Source: Bacillota bacterium (lineage in GTDB: Bacteria > Bacillota > Clostridia > Christensenellales > CAG-138). Taken from it: a stretch of DNA of 7,982 nt. Position 1 is the first letter of the stretch, and the number at the start of each line of letters is the position of its first letter. The position numbers and the translations under genes are program-made. Below the pieces are notes generated by a model, which ran no database searches, was not told where the DNA came from, and saw only the letters and a program-made list of their open reading frames with translations. This document shows positions 1-6,705 of this stretch, one piece after another. The stretch spans positions 1-7,982 of the forward strand of contig JAEZLG010000164.1 in NCBI GenBank assembly GCA_023435855.1, read 5' to 3'.

Positions 1-518
1 GGATGATACAACGGAAATAAAACAAAGGAAACGCCCTCCACTACGCAATGTATGTGGGTTCCGTGTACAGCACCGATAACCGTGGGTTTCATACCTGCAA
101 GGCGCAGTACTGCATTGAGCGGCGTGTTTCCGAGTGTGGCTACCACTTTAGGACGTACGACTCTAAGCTCTTCAGAAAGCAGCGGAAGTGACGCGAGCAC
201 TTCTTTAAGCTTTGGCGTACGGTTAGAGACGGATTTAGGCTTTACGCGCACGGGACGATACTTAACAGCGTTTGTGATAAACACCCTTTCACGCTCAATA
301 TCCGCTGCCATTAGCAGGCTCGAAAGCGTTTTCCCCGCCGTTCCCACGAAAGGATGCCCGCTTTTTGCCTCCTCACCGCCCGGAGCCTCGCCTACGAGCA
401 TGAGCGGCGCGTCCAAAGGTCCCTCTCCAAAGACCGGGTTATCAAAATCACCCTCATCTTCAAGCAATGCCAAGTTACTCTTCACAACCTCATAAAGTTT
501 ACTAAGCTCGTACATCAT
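1..518 (-). CDS. Uracil-DNA glycosylase family 4-like protein, 3' end cut by the window
   Basis: By homology this excises uracil from DNA as the first step of base excision repair in the cytoplasm. 172 complete codons are visible. The N-terminal catalytic motif GEAPG is at residues 43-47, followed by the family stretch PFVGTAGK (56-63), ITNAVKYRP (81-89), NRTP (99-102), the strand VVATLG (125-130), and PLYHP at the cut edge (169-173), where family 4 carries its second active-site motif HP[SA]. The start is taken at 518 because that ATG overlaps the TGA of the upstream PBP gene as ATGA; a second ATG follows immediately. Oddities: the four cysteines that bind the 4Fe-4S cluster in classical family 4 enzymes are absent. 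There is no N-terminal C-x2-C, and Tyr87 and Ala109 stand where the other two are expected; the only Cys is 158. There is also an extra segment of about eight residues between RP (88-89) and NR. Superfamily membership is secure from the motifs; uracil-excision activity is inferred. Confidence 0.85.
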   Translation of the reverse strand, partial: MMYELSKLYEVVKSNLALLEDEGDFDNPVFGEGPLDAPLMLVGEAPGGEEAKSGHPFVGTAGKTLSSLLMAADIERERVFITNAVKYRPVRVKPKSVSNRTPKLKEVLASLPLLSEELRVVRPKVVATLGNTPLNAVLRLAGMKPTVIGAVHGTHIHCVVEGVSFVLFPLYH

Positions 519-3271
519 CCCGTTATAGGCGGCGGATACGCCGAAGAGATCACCGCATAGTTGTAGCTTAAGTAGTCGTAGCTTTGCTGTATGGTTTCGT
601 AAACACCCGTAGCCATGGCATTGTTAAGGTCATAAAGGTAGGCAGCCAAGGTATTACGATCTGTATCGGGCAGGTTTTGCACAACAGCAAGGTATCCTTG
701 CACTTGGCTCAGCAATACATTCGCCTTATGCAAAAGGTCGTCGAGCGTGGGCTGTGTAGGATCCACATAAACACCTCCGTGAAGCGTGCATACGGCTGAA
801 GGTTCATAACCGGTTATACCGTATTCGCTTGCGGGGATATCCGTAAATATTACGTTGCCCATGTATTTTTCGATAATTGCACGGTCGATTTGTGCATACA
901 TCGATGTGGAGCTTATCAGCGCCATACTCTTTTGCAGCACCGTCGGGCAGGCGTATGAGGCCTGCTTCATAGTTTGTGCACACACGTTTAATAGTACATG
1001 CATATCGCAGTTTTCCGTAGGCTCGGTTCCCTTTTGAAACCAATCGGTAACGGGCGGATGCGCTTCATCTAAAGCACAAGCGTCGGTCGCAAGAAGTCCC
1101 GAAACAGTGCAGACTTTACTTTTCACAAGCCCGAGTTCTGCGGGTGATTCATCGATGATGGGCTTATTGGCAAGCCCCTCATGTATTTCCTCCATAAATG
1201 CCTGCCAAAGCGGCGCGGCATAGTTTTTTCCGCCCGAACCTTTCTTAAGCTTATAGGCGAAATTGTCGTGCCCGATCCAAACAGTCGCTGCGTAATACGG
1301 TGTCATGCCTGCAAAGTAAACGCTTGAATAATCGGAGTTAGTGCCGGTCTTTCCCGCAACGTTCATGCCGTCAATCCTTGCAGTCGTACCCGTTCCCCTC
1401 TTCACTGCGTCGCTCATAAGGTCCACAAGCATGTATGCAGTAGATTTTTTAAATACCTGGCGCGTTTTTCGAATATCGTTTGCATCCAAAATCACTTTGC
1501 CGTTTGCGTCCACCACACGTGTAAAGGAGAGCGGTTCGATGTATTCGCCCTTGTTGGCGATTGCGGCAAAAGCAGCGGCCATTTCAATGGGCGTAATACC
1601 GCTAGTACCCAGCGCAAGGCCCGATCCGTCGGGATTGATTTGCGAGGGATCCACGCCTAAGTTTAAAAGATACTGCGTAGAAACATCGGTACCCACATGG
1701 TCAAGAAGCGTGCGTGCTGCCGCTACATTGAGCGAGGAAACAAGGCCGCGCCGCAATGTGATAGGGCCTATGTATTTATCGGAGCCGATATTGGGATAAC
1801 CCCGCTCCGTGTTCCAACCCGTAATAGGTGCAGGGAAATTCAAAATAACGGATGCGGGTGAAAGCCCCAAATCAAGCGCCGGGCCATAGACCGCAATGGG
1901 TTTTATCGAGGAGCCAACCGGGGTTCTGCTCTGGTAGGCTCTGTTAAACTGCTTTTTCATGGTAGGCGAGGTTCTTCCGCCTATCACTGCACGAAGCTCA
2001 CCTGTTGTAAAATCGATGACCACAGCCGTGGCCTGCGGTTCTACGGTTTCAAGCACATTTCCGTTTGTCAACACTTCTTCTATTACAGCCTTGGATGGGT
2101 CTTGAAGATCCGGATAATCCGTCCAGTTCGCAAGCGTATCCTGCACGGAGTGCTGCATTTTTGTGTCGACCGTAAGATAGATGCTGTAGCCGCCTGTGCC
2201 GAGTTCTTTTTCAAGAAGGTCGCGGTTTGATTTGGTATCGAGCAATCCTCGCTGTTCAAGCATGTGGGTAATGACATCGCGAATGGCATACTCCACGAAG
2301 TACGGCATATCGTAAAGCCCCGTCTGCGTGGAGTGCTCAAGGATATTTACCGTATCGTTCAGCGCATAATTACGCTGTTCTTTCGTGATAGAGCCCGCTT
2401 CGTACATGGCTTCAATTACAAGGTCGGTACGGTCGTTTGTGATATTCATCCTGTTCGTACCATCATCATTGAAGCGCTTATAGGTATTCGCGCGGGGGTC
2501 GGTATAATAGGGTTTTTGTACCATGCCGGCGAGCATGGCGCATTCGCGAATCGAAAGCTCGTTGAGCGTTTTGCCGAAATAATCCATAGCGGCCGTTTTC
2601 ATACCGTAGTTGGATCCGCCAAGATACACGTCGTTGAGATATGCCTCAAGAATCGCGTCCTTATTCATGATGGTTTCCACTTCGAGTGAAAGATAGGCTT
2701 CTTGGATTTTTCGTTTATAGGTCTGCTCGCTCGAAAGTATCTTGTTTTTAACGAGCTGCTGGGTCAGCGTGCTTGCGCCGTGCGAGTTCTTGTTGCGCAG
2801 TAGATTAATCACGGCAGAGAGCAAACGCTTGTAATCTACGCCTTTATGCTTATAAAAGCGAACATCCTCGATGGCAATCACTGCATTTTTAAGCATATCG
2901 GGGATTTCATCGATCGTAGCCCACTCGCGGTACTGCATGCGCGCAAAAGTAGTAATCAAATTACCGTCTTTATCGTAAATGTAAGATGTGCGATCACTTT
3001 GCGTAAGCTGCGATACATCAAGCTCCGGAGATGTTTCTACATAGGCTTTAGCTACGCCCATAGCAAGTCCCAGCCCGGTGCAGCCCAATAAGATCAGTGC
3101 CACCAACAGGAACTTCATAGTATTAAACAACACAGCTAACGCAAACGGACGCGGTTTTTTGCGCTCCATAAAGAGCTCCGCATCATGCTCGTGCGTGTGT
3201 TTCGGTAATTTTATAAGCCCTCGTATCGCTTTTTTTACGCGGCCGAATATCGCCTTAAGCTTTTCCGCCAT
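515..3271 (-). CDS. Class A penicillin-binding protein (transglycosylase/transpeptidase, PBP1a type)
   Basis: Bifunctional peptidoglycan synthase: it polymerises lipid II into glycan chains and cross-links the stem peptides on the outer face of the membrane. It has 918 residues from the chosen ATG. A basic, His-containing cytoplasmic tail (1-44) precedes a membrane anchor (about 45-74). The GT51 domain shows all its motifs: EDVRFYKHKG (135-144, catalytic Glu135), GASTLTQQLVKN (165-176), RKIQE (187-191) and ILEAYLNDVYLGG (207-219). The transpeptidase has SSIK (nucleophile Ser454, Lys457), SLN (513-515) and KTGT (641-644). The last 200 residues form a tail with six cysteines (721, 732, 755, 764, 775, 828) and a helical end, longer than in Bacillus PBP1. 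The ATG at 3271 is preferred because GGAG lies 9 bases upstream; a TTG at 3286 would add five residues. The stop overlaps the glycosylase start, suggesting an operon. A penicillin target by family; its specific role in growth or sporulation cannot be told. Confidence 0.95.
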   Translation of the reverse strand: MAEKLKAIFGRVKKAIRGLIKLPKHTHEHDAELFMERKKPRPFALAVLFNTMKFLLVALILLGCTGLGLAMGVAKAYVETSPELDVSQLTQSDRTSYIYDKDGNLITTFARMQYREWATIDEIPDMLKNAVIAIEDVRFYKHKGVDYKRLLSAVINLLRNKNSHGASTLTQQLVKNKILSSEQTYKRKIQEAYLSLEVETIMNKDAILEAYLNDVYLGGSNYGMKTAAMDYFGKTLNELSIRECAMLAGMVQKPYYTDPRANTYKRFNDDGTNRMNITNDRTDLVIEAMYEAGSITKEQRNYALNDTVNILEHSTQTGLYDMPYFVEYAIRDVITHMLEQRGLLDTKSNRDLLEKELGTGGYSIYLTVDTKMQHSVQDTLANWTDYPDLQDPSKAVIEEVLTNGNVLETVEPQATAVVIDFTTGELRAVIGGRTSPTMKKQFNRAYQSRTPVGSSIKPIAVYGPALDLGLSPASVILNFPAPITGWNTERGYPNIGSDKYIGPITLRRGLVSSLNVAAARTLLDHVGTDVSTQYLLNLGVDPSQINPDGSGLALGTSGITPIEMAAAFAAIANKGEYIEPLSFTRVVDANGKVILDANDIRKTRQVFKKSTAYMLVDLMSDAVKRGTGTTARIDGMNVAGKTGTNSDYSSVYFAGMTPYYAATVWIGHDNFAYKLKKGSGGKNYAAPLWQAFMEEIHEGLANKPIIDESPAELGLVKSKVCTVSGLLATDACALDEAHPPVTDWFQKGTEPTENCDMHVLLNVCAQTMKQASYACPTVLQKSMALISSTSMYAQIDRAIIEKYMGNVIFTDIPASEYGITGYEPSAVCTLHGGVYVDPTQPTLDDLLHKANVLLSQVQGYLAVVQNLPDTDRNTLAAYLYDLNNAMATGVYETIQQSYDYLSYNYAVISSAYPPPITG

Positions 3272-3338
3272 GCGCTTTTGCTCCAAACATGCCTCTGCGT
3301 ATCTCGCAAAGGCCCTTTCCGATAATTTCTCTCATTGC

Positions 3339-3367
3339 AGTATACCACAACGAAAAGACCTCAACAA
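3339..3367 (-). promoter_or_regulatory. Probable vegetative (sigma-A) extended -10 promoter for the PBP gene
   Basis: On the minus strand, TTGTTG (3362-3367) is separated by 17 bases from TATACT (3339-3344). The -10 is preceded by TGG (3345-3347), giving the extended form TGnTATACT. The predicted transcript start is near 3332, leaving a leader of about 60 bases before the ATG at 3271. The -35 matches the consensus only weakly; the extended -10 carries the call. Confidence 0.6.
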
Positions 3368-3427
3368 CCAAAAGGCAGGTGCATAAACTTAATTAACAGG
3401 CCATTCATAAAATGGGTACCGTTGTCC

Positions 3428-3434
3428 GGAGGGG
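3428..3434 (+). promoter_or_regulatory. Shine-Dalgarno site that fixes the yunB start
   Basis: GGAGGGG followed by 6 bases (TTAAT plus overlap into the AT-rich spacer) leads to ATG at 3440. It is the only strong ribosome-binding site in the long upstream-open frame, so the roughly 35 residues encoded before this ATG are not regarded as translated. Confidence 0.85.
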
Positions 3435-3439
3435 TTAAT

Positions 3440-4123
3440 ATGGAGTTGGAAATTAAACATAGGAGGCGCCGCCGTACAAAGAAAAGGGCGCTGATTACAG
3501 CAGCTTCTTTGGTTATTTTACTTATTGTTGCAGCACTCGTATTGAGCGCTAACATGCGGCCGGCCATGATTGCGCTTGCGGAAGCGCGCATCCGCTCCGT
3601 CGCTACGCGTGCTATGAATGAAGCCATACTAAACGGCATGCAAGATGTGGAAAGCTTTACAAAGCTTTTGGATGTAAGGACAGACGAGAGCGGCGTATAC
3701 CTTATTAAAACCGACACACGGTTAATGAACCTGATTGCTGCCGAATGTACGAAAGACGCACAGGAACGCATCACAAAAATGGGCGAGCAGGGTGTTACGG
3801 TGCCCTTCGGTACGATTACGGGTATATCCTTCCTCTCGGGAAGAGGCCCCTATTTCAAAGTGGTGTTCACGCCGATAGGGAGCGTTAAAAGCGAGTTTCG
3901 CTCAGAAACCTCTACCTCCGGCATAAACCAGACCCTTTACCGCATCTACCTAACCCTCACCGCATCGGTGCGTCTGGTGCTTCCCGGTGTCTCAGAAGGT
4001 ATTTCGGTTTCATGCGAAGCGGCCATCGCCGAAAGCATTATTGTGGGTGATGTACCGCAAGTTTACACCAACGTAGCCAACGAAGAGGATTTGTTGAACC
4101 TTGTGCCCACGTCACCGCCATAA
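3440..4123 (+). CDS. yunB: Sporulation protein YunB
   Basis: Membrane-anchored sporulation protein of unknown biochemical role. In Bacillus subtilis yunB is transcribed by mother-cell sigma-E. The 227-residue product starts with a very basic stretch (HRRRRRTKKR, 7-16), then one hydrophobic segment (about 17-37), and an external domain. Family signatures are the SGRGPYF region (133-139), GINQTLYRIYLTL (161-173), a strand ending in VRLVLPG (177-183), and the C-terminal AESIIVGDVPQVY (197-209), which closely matches the conserved EtxIVGxVPxxY end of YunB. The length is a little under the Bacillus protein (about 250 residues), mainly because the ends are shorter. It is divergent from the PBP gene. 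No clear terminator follows it, so some read-through into the next gene is possible. No convincing sigma-E promoter could be fixed upstream, so its regulation is inferred from the family. Confidence 0.9.
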   Translation: MELEIKHRRRRRTKKRALITAASLVILLIVAALVLSANMRPAMIALAEARIRSVATRAMNEAILNGMQDVESFTKLLDVRTDESGVYLIKTDTRLMNLIAAECTKDAQERITKMGEQGVTVPFGTITGISFLSGRGPYFKVVFTPIGSVKSEFRSETSTSGINQTLYRIYLTLTASVRLVLPGVSEGISVSCEAAIAESIIVGDVPQVYTNVANEEDLLNLVPTSPP

Positions 4124-4189
4124 TCGGGCGTATGGCTGATATTAATAAAAATCAGACGAATAGCGCAGATAAAGTTTACAAACGTATAA

Positions 4190-4215
4190 AGTGCGGACGA
4201 TTCCCTGTTCGCACT
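4190..4215. repeat. Inverted repeat over the -35 region of the peptidoglycan-binding protein promoter
   Basis: AGTGCGGAC (4190-4198) and GTTCGCACT (4207-4215) form 9-bp arms, with one G-T mismatch or wobble, around an 8-base centre. It covers about -46 to -21 relative to the predicted start at 4236. No T-run follows on the plus strand, so it is not a typical terminator for yunB. An operator is the alternative, but that is inference. Confidence 0.5.
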
Positions 4216-4220
4216 GTCTG

Positions 4221-4229
4221 TGGTATAAT
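4221..4229 (+). promoter_or_regulatory. Extended -10 promoter (TGGTATAAT) for the peptidoglycan-binding protein gene
   Basis: TGG followed by a perfect TATAAT. At 17-base spacing the -35 position reads TTCCCT, a poor match, as is common for extended -10 promoters. The standard distance puts the transcript start at or within a base or two of 4236, the A of the ATG, so the mRNA would have no leader. Sigma-A type is assumed. Confidence 0.6.
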
Positions 4230-4235
4230 CAACCC

Positions 4236-5069
4236 ATGAAAAAGATGTTTCTCGTTACGCTTGCGCTTTGTTTGACGCTTCTTTCATCGACCGCCATTGC
4301 GGAGCCGACCGCTTCGCCATCAAACGAGCCTTCTGCGTCTATTTCACCTTCGCCTTCCTTCTCATCAGGCGCTTTGTCGACCCTCATCAAGTACAAGGAC
4401 ACGGGTGAGCCTGTGGTGCGCATTCAAATGCGGCTTAGGGAGCTCGGCTATTTTGCGTTTAAGCCCACAGGAAACTTCCAGACCATGTCCATGGAGGCCG
4501 TCATCGCCTTCCAGCAGCGCCAGCTCGACGCGAACGGAAAGCCCATTATATCCGATGGGACGGTAGGCGCTCAATCCATGGAAATCTTATTTTCTCCCTC
4601 TGCGGCACGTGCTGAGATCGTAGCCGGTATTCCCGTAGGCCCGTCCTTGCAGGGCACCGCCTCTGTAGTCGGCGTTTTCGTCGATTGGAGCGAGGTCAAA
4701 TCCCTATTAGGCGCGGGTGTTTCCTACGTGGTGACGGATTATAATACCGGAACGCAGTTTAGTCTTACCTACACCGGAGGCGAAAACCATGCCGAAATGG
4801 AAGCGAGTACCGCTACAGATGCGATTGCCATAAAGGAAGTGTTCGGCGGAGACTTCAGCTTTTTTAAGCGTCCGGCTGTTATTAAAATTGGCGACAAAAA
4901 TATCGCTGCCTCTTTGCAAGGGTACCCCCATGGCAGCGACAGCGTATCCTCAAACGATATGGATGGGCATCTTTGCCTGTACTTTAATGGCAGCTTATCC
5001 CATGTTAGCAATCTGCCCGACGCCGAACATGCAGCGCAGATTTACAAAGCGGCAGGTCGGGACAATTAA
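4236..5069 (+). CDS. Secreted peptidoglycan-binding protein with a conserved C-terminal His/Cys domain
   Basis: Exported protein of 277 residues, probably wall-associated. It has a signal peptide (1-22, hydrophobic core 5-20, likely cleavage after AIA), a Ser/Pro/Thr-rich linker (23-47), and a PG_binding_1 domain (about 50-120: DTGEPVVRIQMRLRELGYF, then AVIAFQQRQ and the DGTVG turn). A C-terminal domain (about 145-274) resembles a module I recall from other clostridial peptidoglycan-binding proteins, with motifs NHAEME (184-189), AASLQGYPHG (224-233) and GHLCLYF (244-250). The recurring His and Cys (185, 232, 245, Cys247, 256) look like metal-binding or catalytic residues, but no activity is established for this module as far as I know. 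The ATG at 4236 is chosen for its signal peptide; a GTG at 4191 in the same frame would bury it behind 15 residues and lacks a ribosome-binding site. The ATG also has no Shine-Dalgarno site. It converges on sigF. Confidence 0.85.
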   Translation: MKKMFLVTLALCLTLLSSTAIAEPTASPSNEPSASISPSPSFSSGALSTLIKYKDTGEPVVRIQMRLRELGYFAFKPTGNFQTMSMEAVIAFQQRQLDANGKPIISDGTVGAQSMEILFSPSAARAEIVAGIPVGPSLQGTASVVGVFVDWSEVKSLLGAGVSYVVTDYNTGTQFSLTYTGGENHAEMEASTATDAIAIKEVFGGDFSFFKRPAVIKIGDKNIAASLQGYPHGSDSVSSNDMDGHLCLYFNGSLSHVSNLPDAEHAAQIYKAAGRDN

Positions 5070-5082
5070 TGCGACATTTAAT

Positions 5083-5111
5083 AAAAAACGGCTCTTTTAA
5101 GGGCCGTTTTT
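5083..5111. terminator. Bidirectional intrinsic terminator between the peptidoglycan-binding protein gene and sigF
   Basis: Stem AAAAACGGCTC (5084-5094) pairs with GGGCCGTTTTT (5101-5111) over 11 bp with one G-T wobble; the loop is TTTTAA. There are five T residues on the plus strand and six on the minus strand (5083-5088), so it can end both converging transcripts. It lies 14 bases after the plus-strand stop and 9 after that of sigF. Confidence 0.9.
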
Positions 5112-5120
5112 CCTATTCCT

Positions 5121-5864
5121 CTATCTTGCTTTCTCACGAAGCTTTGAAAGTATTCTGTTTTCAAGCCTCGACACCTGCACCTGCGAAACACCCAAAGTCT
5201 TTGCAATCTCCCCCTGCGTTTTATCTGAAAAATACCGCAGCATGATGATTTGCCTTTCTCTTGGTTCCAGCGAGTGCAGCAGTTCCTTTAGCAGCACTCG
5301 GTTTACTGCGTCGTTAGCCTCCGTATCCGAAGCACCCACGCGGTCGATTAAGAGTGCATCGGAATCATCACCGAAAGCAGGTTCATAAATGGACGCATGC
5401 GGTCGAACGGCTTCCATCGCCATCACCACCGTCTCCGCCTCTTCTTCAATGCTACTGGCGATCTCATTCACGCCAACGTCCCTGCCGAGTTCACGGCTCA
5501 ATCGTTCCTGCGCTGCCGCAGCTTTTGCAGCTACCTCTTTGAGCGATCGGCTTACCTTAATCATGCCGTCGTCGCGCAGAAAACGCTTGATTTCCCCCGC
5601 TATCATGGGCACTGCGTAAGTTGAAAACCGCACATTGTACTGTGCATCGAAATGACGAACAGCTTTTATAAGCCCCACGCAGCCTATCTGGTATAGGTCG
5701 TCGTATTCCGTGCCTCGGTTGGTGAATTTTTTTACAATGGATTTTACGAGCGCAGCATTGTTGACGATGAGCGTTTCTTGTGCCTCTTCGTCTCCACTCT
5801 GCGCCAGCGCAATAAGCTCCAGCGTTTCATCATGCGAAAGCGTTGCGCTTTCATGCATCTTCAT
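5121..5864 (-). CDS. sigF: RNA polymerase sporulation sigma factor SigF
   Basis: First forespore-specific sigma factor; it directs early forespore genes once released from SpoIIAB. The 247 residues are close to the Bacillus length. The sigma-70 core is complete: region 2 (about 33-103) with DDLYQIGCVGLIKAV (55-69) and RFSTYAVPMIAGEIKRFLRD (79-98), region 3 with the SRSLKE start (105-110), and region 4 with helix-turn-helix DKTQGEIAKTLGVSQVQVSRL (214-234). Sequence alone does not separate SigF cleanly from SigG, because both share these stretches, but its place directly after spoIIAA-spoIIAB settles the call. It overlaps spoIIAB by 14 bases and has no good ribosome-binding site of its own, so translational coupling is likely; a second in-frame ATG at 5858 is an alternative start two codons on. 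It is the last gene of the operon, followed by a terminator. Confidence 0.95.
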   Translation of the reverse strand: MKMHESATLSHDETLELIALAQSGDEEAQETLIVNNAALVKSIVKKFTNRGTEYDDLYQIGCVGLIKAVRHFDAQYNVRFSTYAVPMIAGEIKRFLRDDGMIKVSRSLKEVAAKAAAAQERLSRELGRDVGVNEIASSIEEEAETVVMAMEAVRPHASIYEPAFGDDSDALLIDRVGASDTEANDAVNRVLLKELLHSLEPRERQIIMLRYFSDKTQGEIAKTLGVSQVQVSRLENRILSKLREKAR

Positions 5865-6288
5865 TTACCGAAGGTATGAGCTTTTTCATGGAAACGGTTG
5901 TCCCCTTGCCCGGCGCTGAGCTCACATTAAGCGAATCCATGAATGCTTGCATCACCGAAAAACCCATGCCCGAACGCTCGAGATGCGGCGTGCCTGTATA
6001 AAATGGCTGCATGGCAAGCGAGATATCCTCGATTCCCTTCCCCTCGTCACGTACCGTAACCTCGAATGTGCGGCCGTGGATGAAACAATCCATATACACG
6101 GTACCGACACGTCCCTCGTAACCGTGTACGATGGCGTTGGTGACCGCCTCGCTTACGGCTGTGCGCAAGTCCGTCAATTCCTCAATGGTGGGGTTGAGCT
6201 GTGTGGCGAACGCGGCGACCGCCATTCGTGCAAAGGATTCATTCTGCGAAAGCCCCAGGAAGCTGAGGTGCATTTCGTTTTGATACAT
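5851..6288 (-). CDS. spoIIAB: Anti-sigma F factor and serine kinase SpoIIAB
   Basis: Binds sigma-F and keeps it inactive before septation. It also phosphorylates SpoIIAA with ATP, so the two reactions form the partner-switching control. The 145 residues match the family length. It is a GHKL-fold kinase: N-box SEAVTNAIVHGYEG (46-59, with catalytic Glu47 and Mg-binding Asn51), G1 box DEGKGIED (81-88), ATP lid, and G2 box ERSGMGFSVMQAFMD (104-118). Arg21 in NESFARMAVAAF (16-27) corresponds to Bacillus Arg20, which contacts sigma-F and SpoIIAA. The ATG at 6288 follows a GGGGG ribosome-binding site at 8-base spacing and lies 32 bases after spoIIAA. Its stop lies inside the start of sigF. All expected active-site residues are present. 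Confidence 0.96.
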   Translation of the reverse strand: MYQNEMHLSFLGLSQNESFARMAVAAFATQLNPTIEELTDLRTAVSEAVTNAIVHGYEGRVGTVYMDCFIHGRTFEVTVRDEGKGIEDISLAMQPFYTGTPHLERSGMGFSVMQAFMDSLNVSSAPGKGTTVSMKKLIPSVNEDA

Positions 6289-6320
6289 CTGTTTTTCCCC
6301 CTATGCGCATCTTGCCGAAG

Positions 6321-6632
6321 TTATCTTGCGTTCTTTTGCAGAAGCGGGGAAAGCCCCGCCATTTTGACCATCCGCTCCACGTATTTATTTGCGCCGCGGA
6401 TGGCGAGCGTTCCGCCCCTTTCCGACATTAGCCTATACCTGCCAAGCAAAATACCGATACCGGAGCTATCCATAAAGGTAACCGAACGCATATCGAAAAC
6501 AAGTTCGCGTATACTTGCGTCCTTAAGCATGGTGTCAATGCCCTGCCGAAGCGACGCGGCATTATGATGATCGAGCTCCCCGCTCAGCTTAACCGTGAGC
6601 TGTGCGCCTTTTCTTTCGGATTGCTGCTCCAT
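6321..6632 (-). CDS. spoIIAA: Anti-sigma F factor antagonist SpoIIAA
   Basis: STAS-domain switch protein. In its unphosphorylated form it attacks the SpoIIAB-sigma-F complex and frees sigma-F; SpoIIAB inactivates it by phosphorylation, and the SpoIIE phosphatase (not in this window) reverses that. The 103 residues include GELDHHNAASLR (18-29), diagnostic for SpoIIAA, and the phosphorylation loop FMDSSGIGILLGRY (53-66). By alignment with Bacillus Ser58 the target is Ser56, the first serine after Asp55. It is slightly shorter than the Bacillus protein, lacking only the variable C-terminal tail. The ATG at 6632 follows a purine-rich GAGAGGGG site. It is the first gene of the operon; dacF, which precedes it in Bacillus, is replaced here by corA. 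Confidence 0.96.
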   Translation of the reverse strand: MEQQSERKGAQLTVKLSGELDHHNAASLRQGIDTMLKDASIRELVFDMRSVTFMDSSGIGILLGRYRLMSERGGTLAIRGANKYVERMVKMAGLSPLLQKNAR

Positions 6633-6705
6633 ACAATTCCCCTCTCTCCCCTTAGAAAAGAGCCTTTTGTACCGCTTTCGCGCTGCCGCAAAAAGCCTTC
6701 TTGCT

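Noticed and set aside
804..1043. Open frames within the PBP, sigF and glycosylase genes on the other strand or in other frames
   Set aside because: They lie wholly inside genes with strong family motifs and have no ribosome-binding sites or recognisable domains of their own.
3064..3096. Lipobox-like LLGC within the PBP membrane segment
   Set aside because: It lies in the middle of a signal anchor of a class A PBP, with leucine at the -2 position and a long basic cytoplasmic tail before it, so a lipoprotein signal is unlikely.
3381..3413. Sigma-E promoter for yunB (CATAAAAT at 3406-3413 as a -10)
   Set aside because: The -10 matches 7 of 8, but no acceptable -35 lies 13-15 bases upstream; the nearest candidate, GCATAAA at 3381, is too far away.
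3335..3439. N-terminal extension of about 35 residues in frame with yunB
   Set aside because: The frame is open, but the only strong ribosome-binding site points to ATG 3440, the extension overlaps the divergent PBP promoter, and it has no YunB-like features.
4138..4159. Weak hairpin CTGAT/ATCAG after yunB as a terminator
   Set aside because: The stem is only 5 bp, poor in G and C, with no following T-run.
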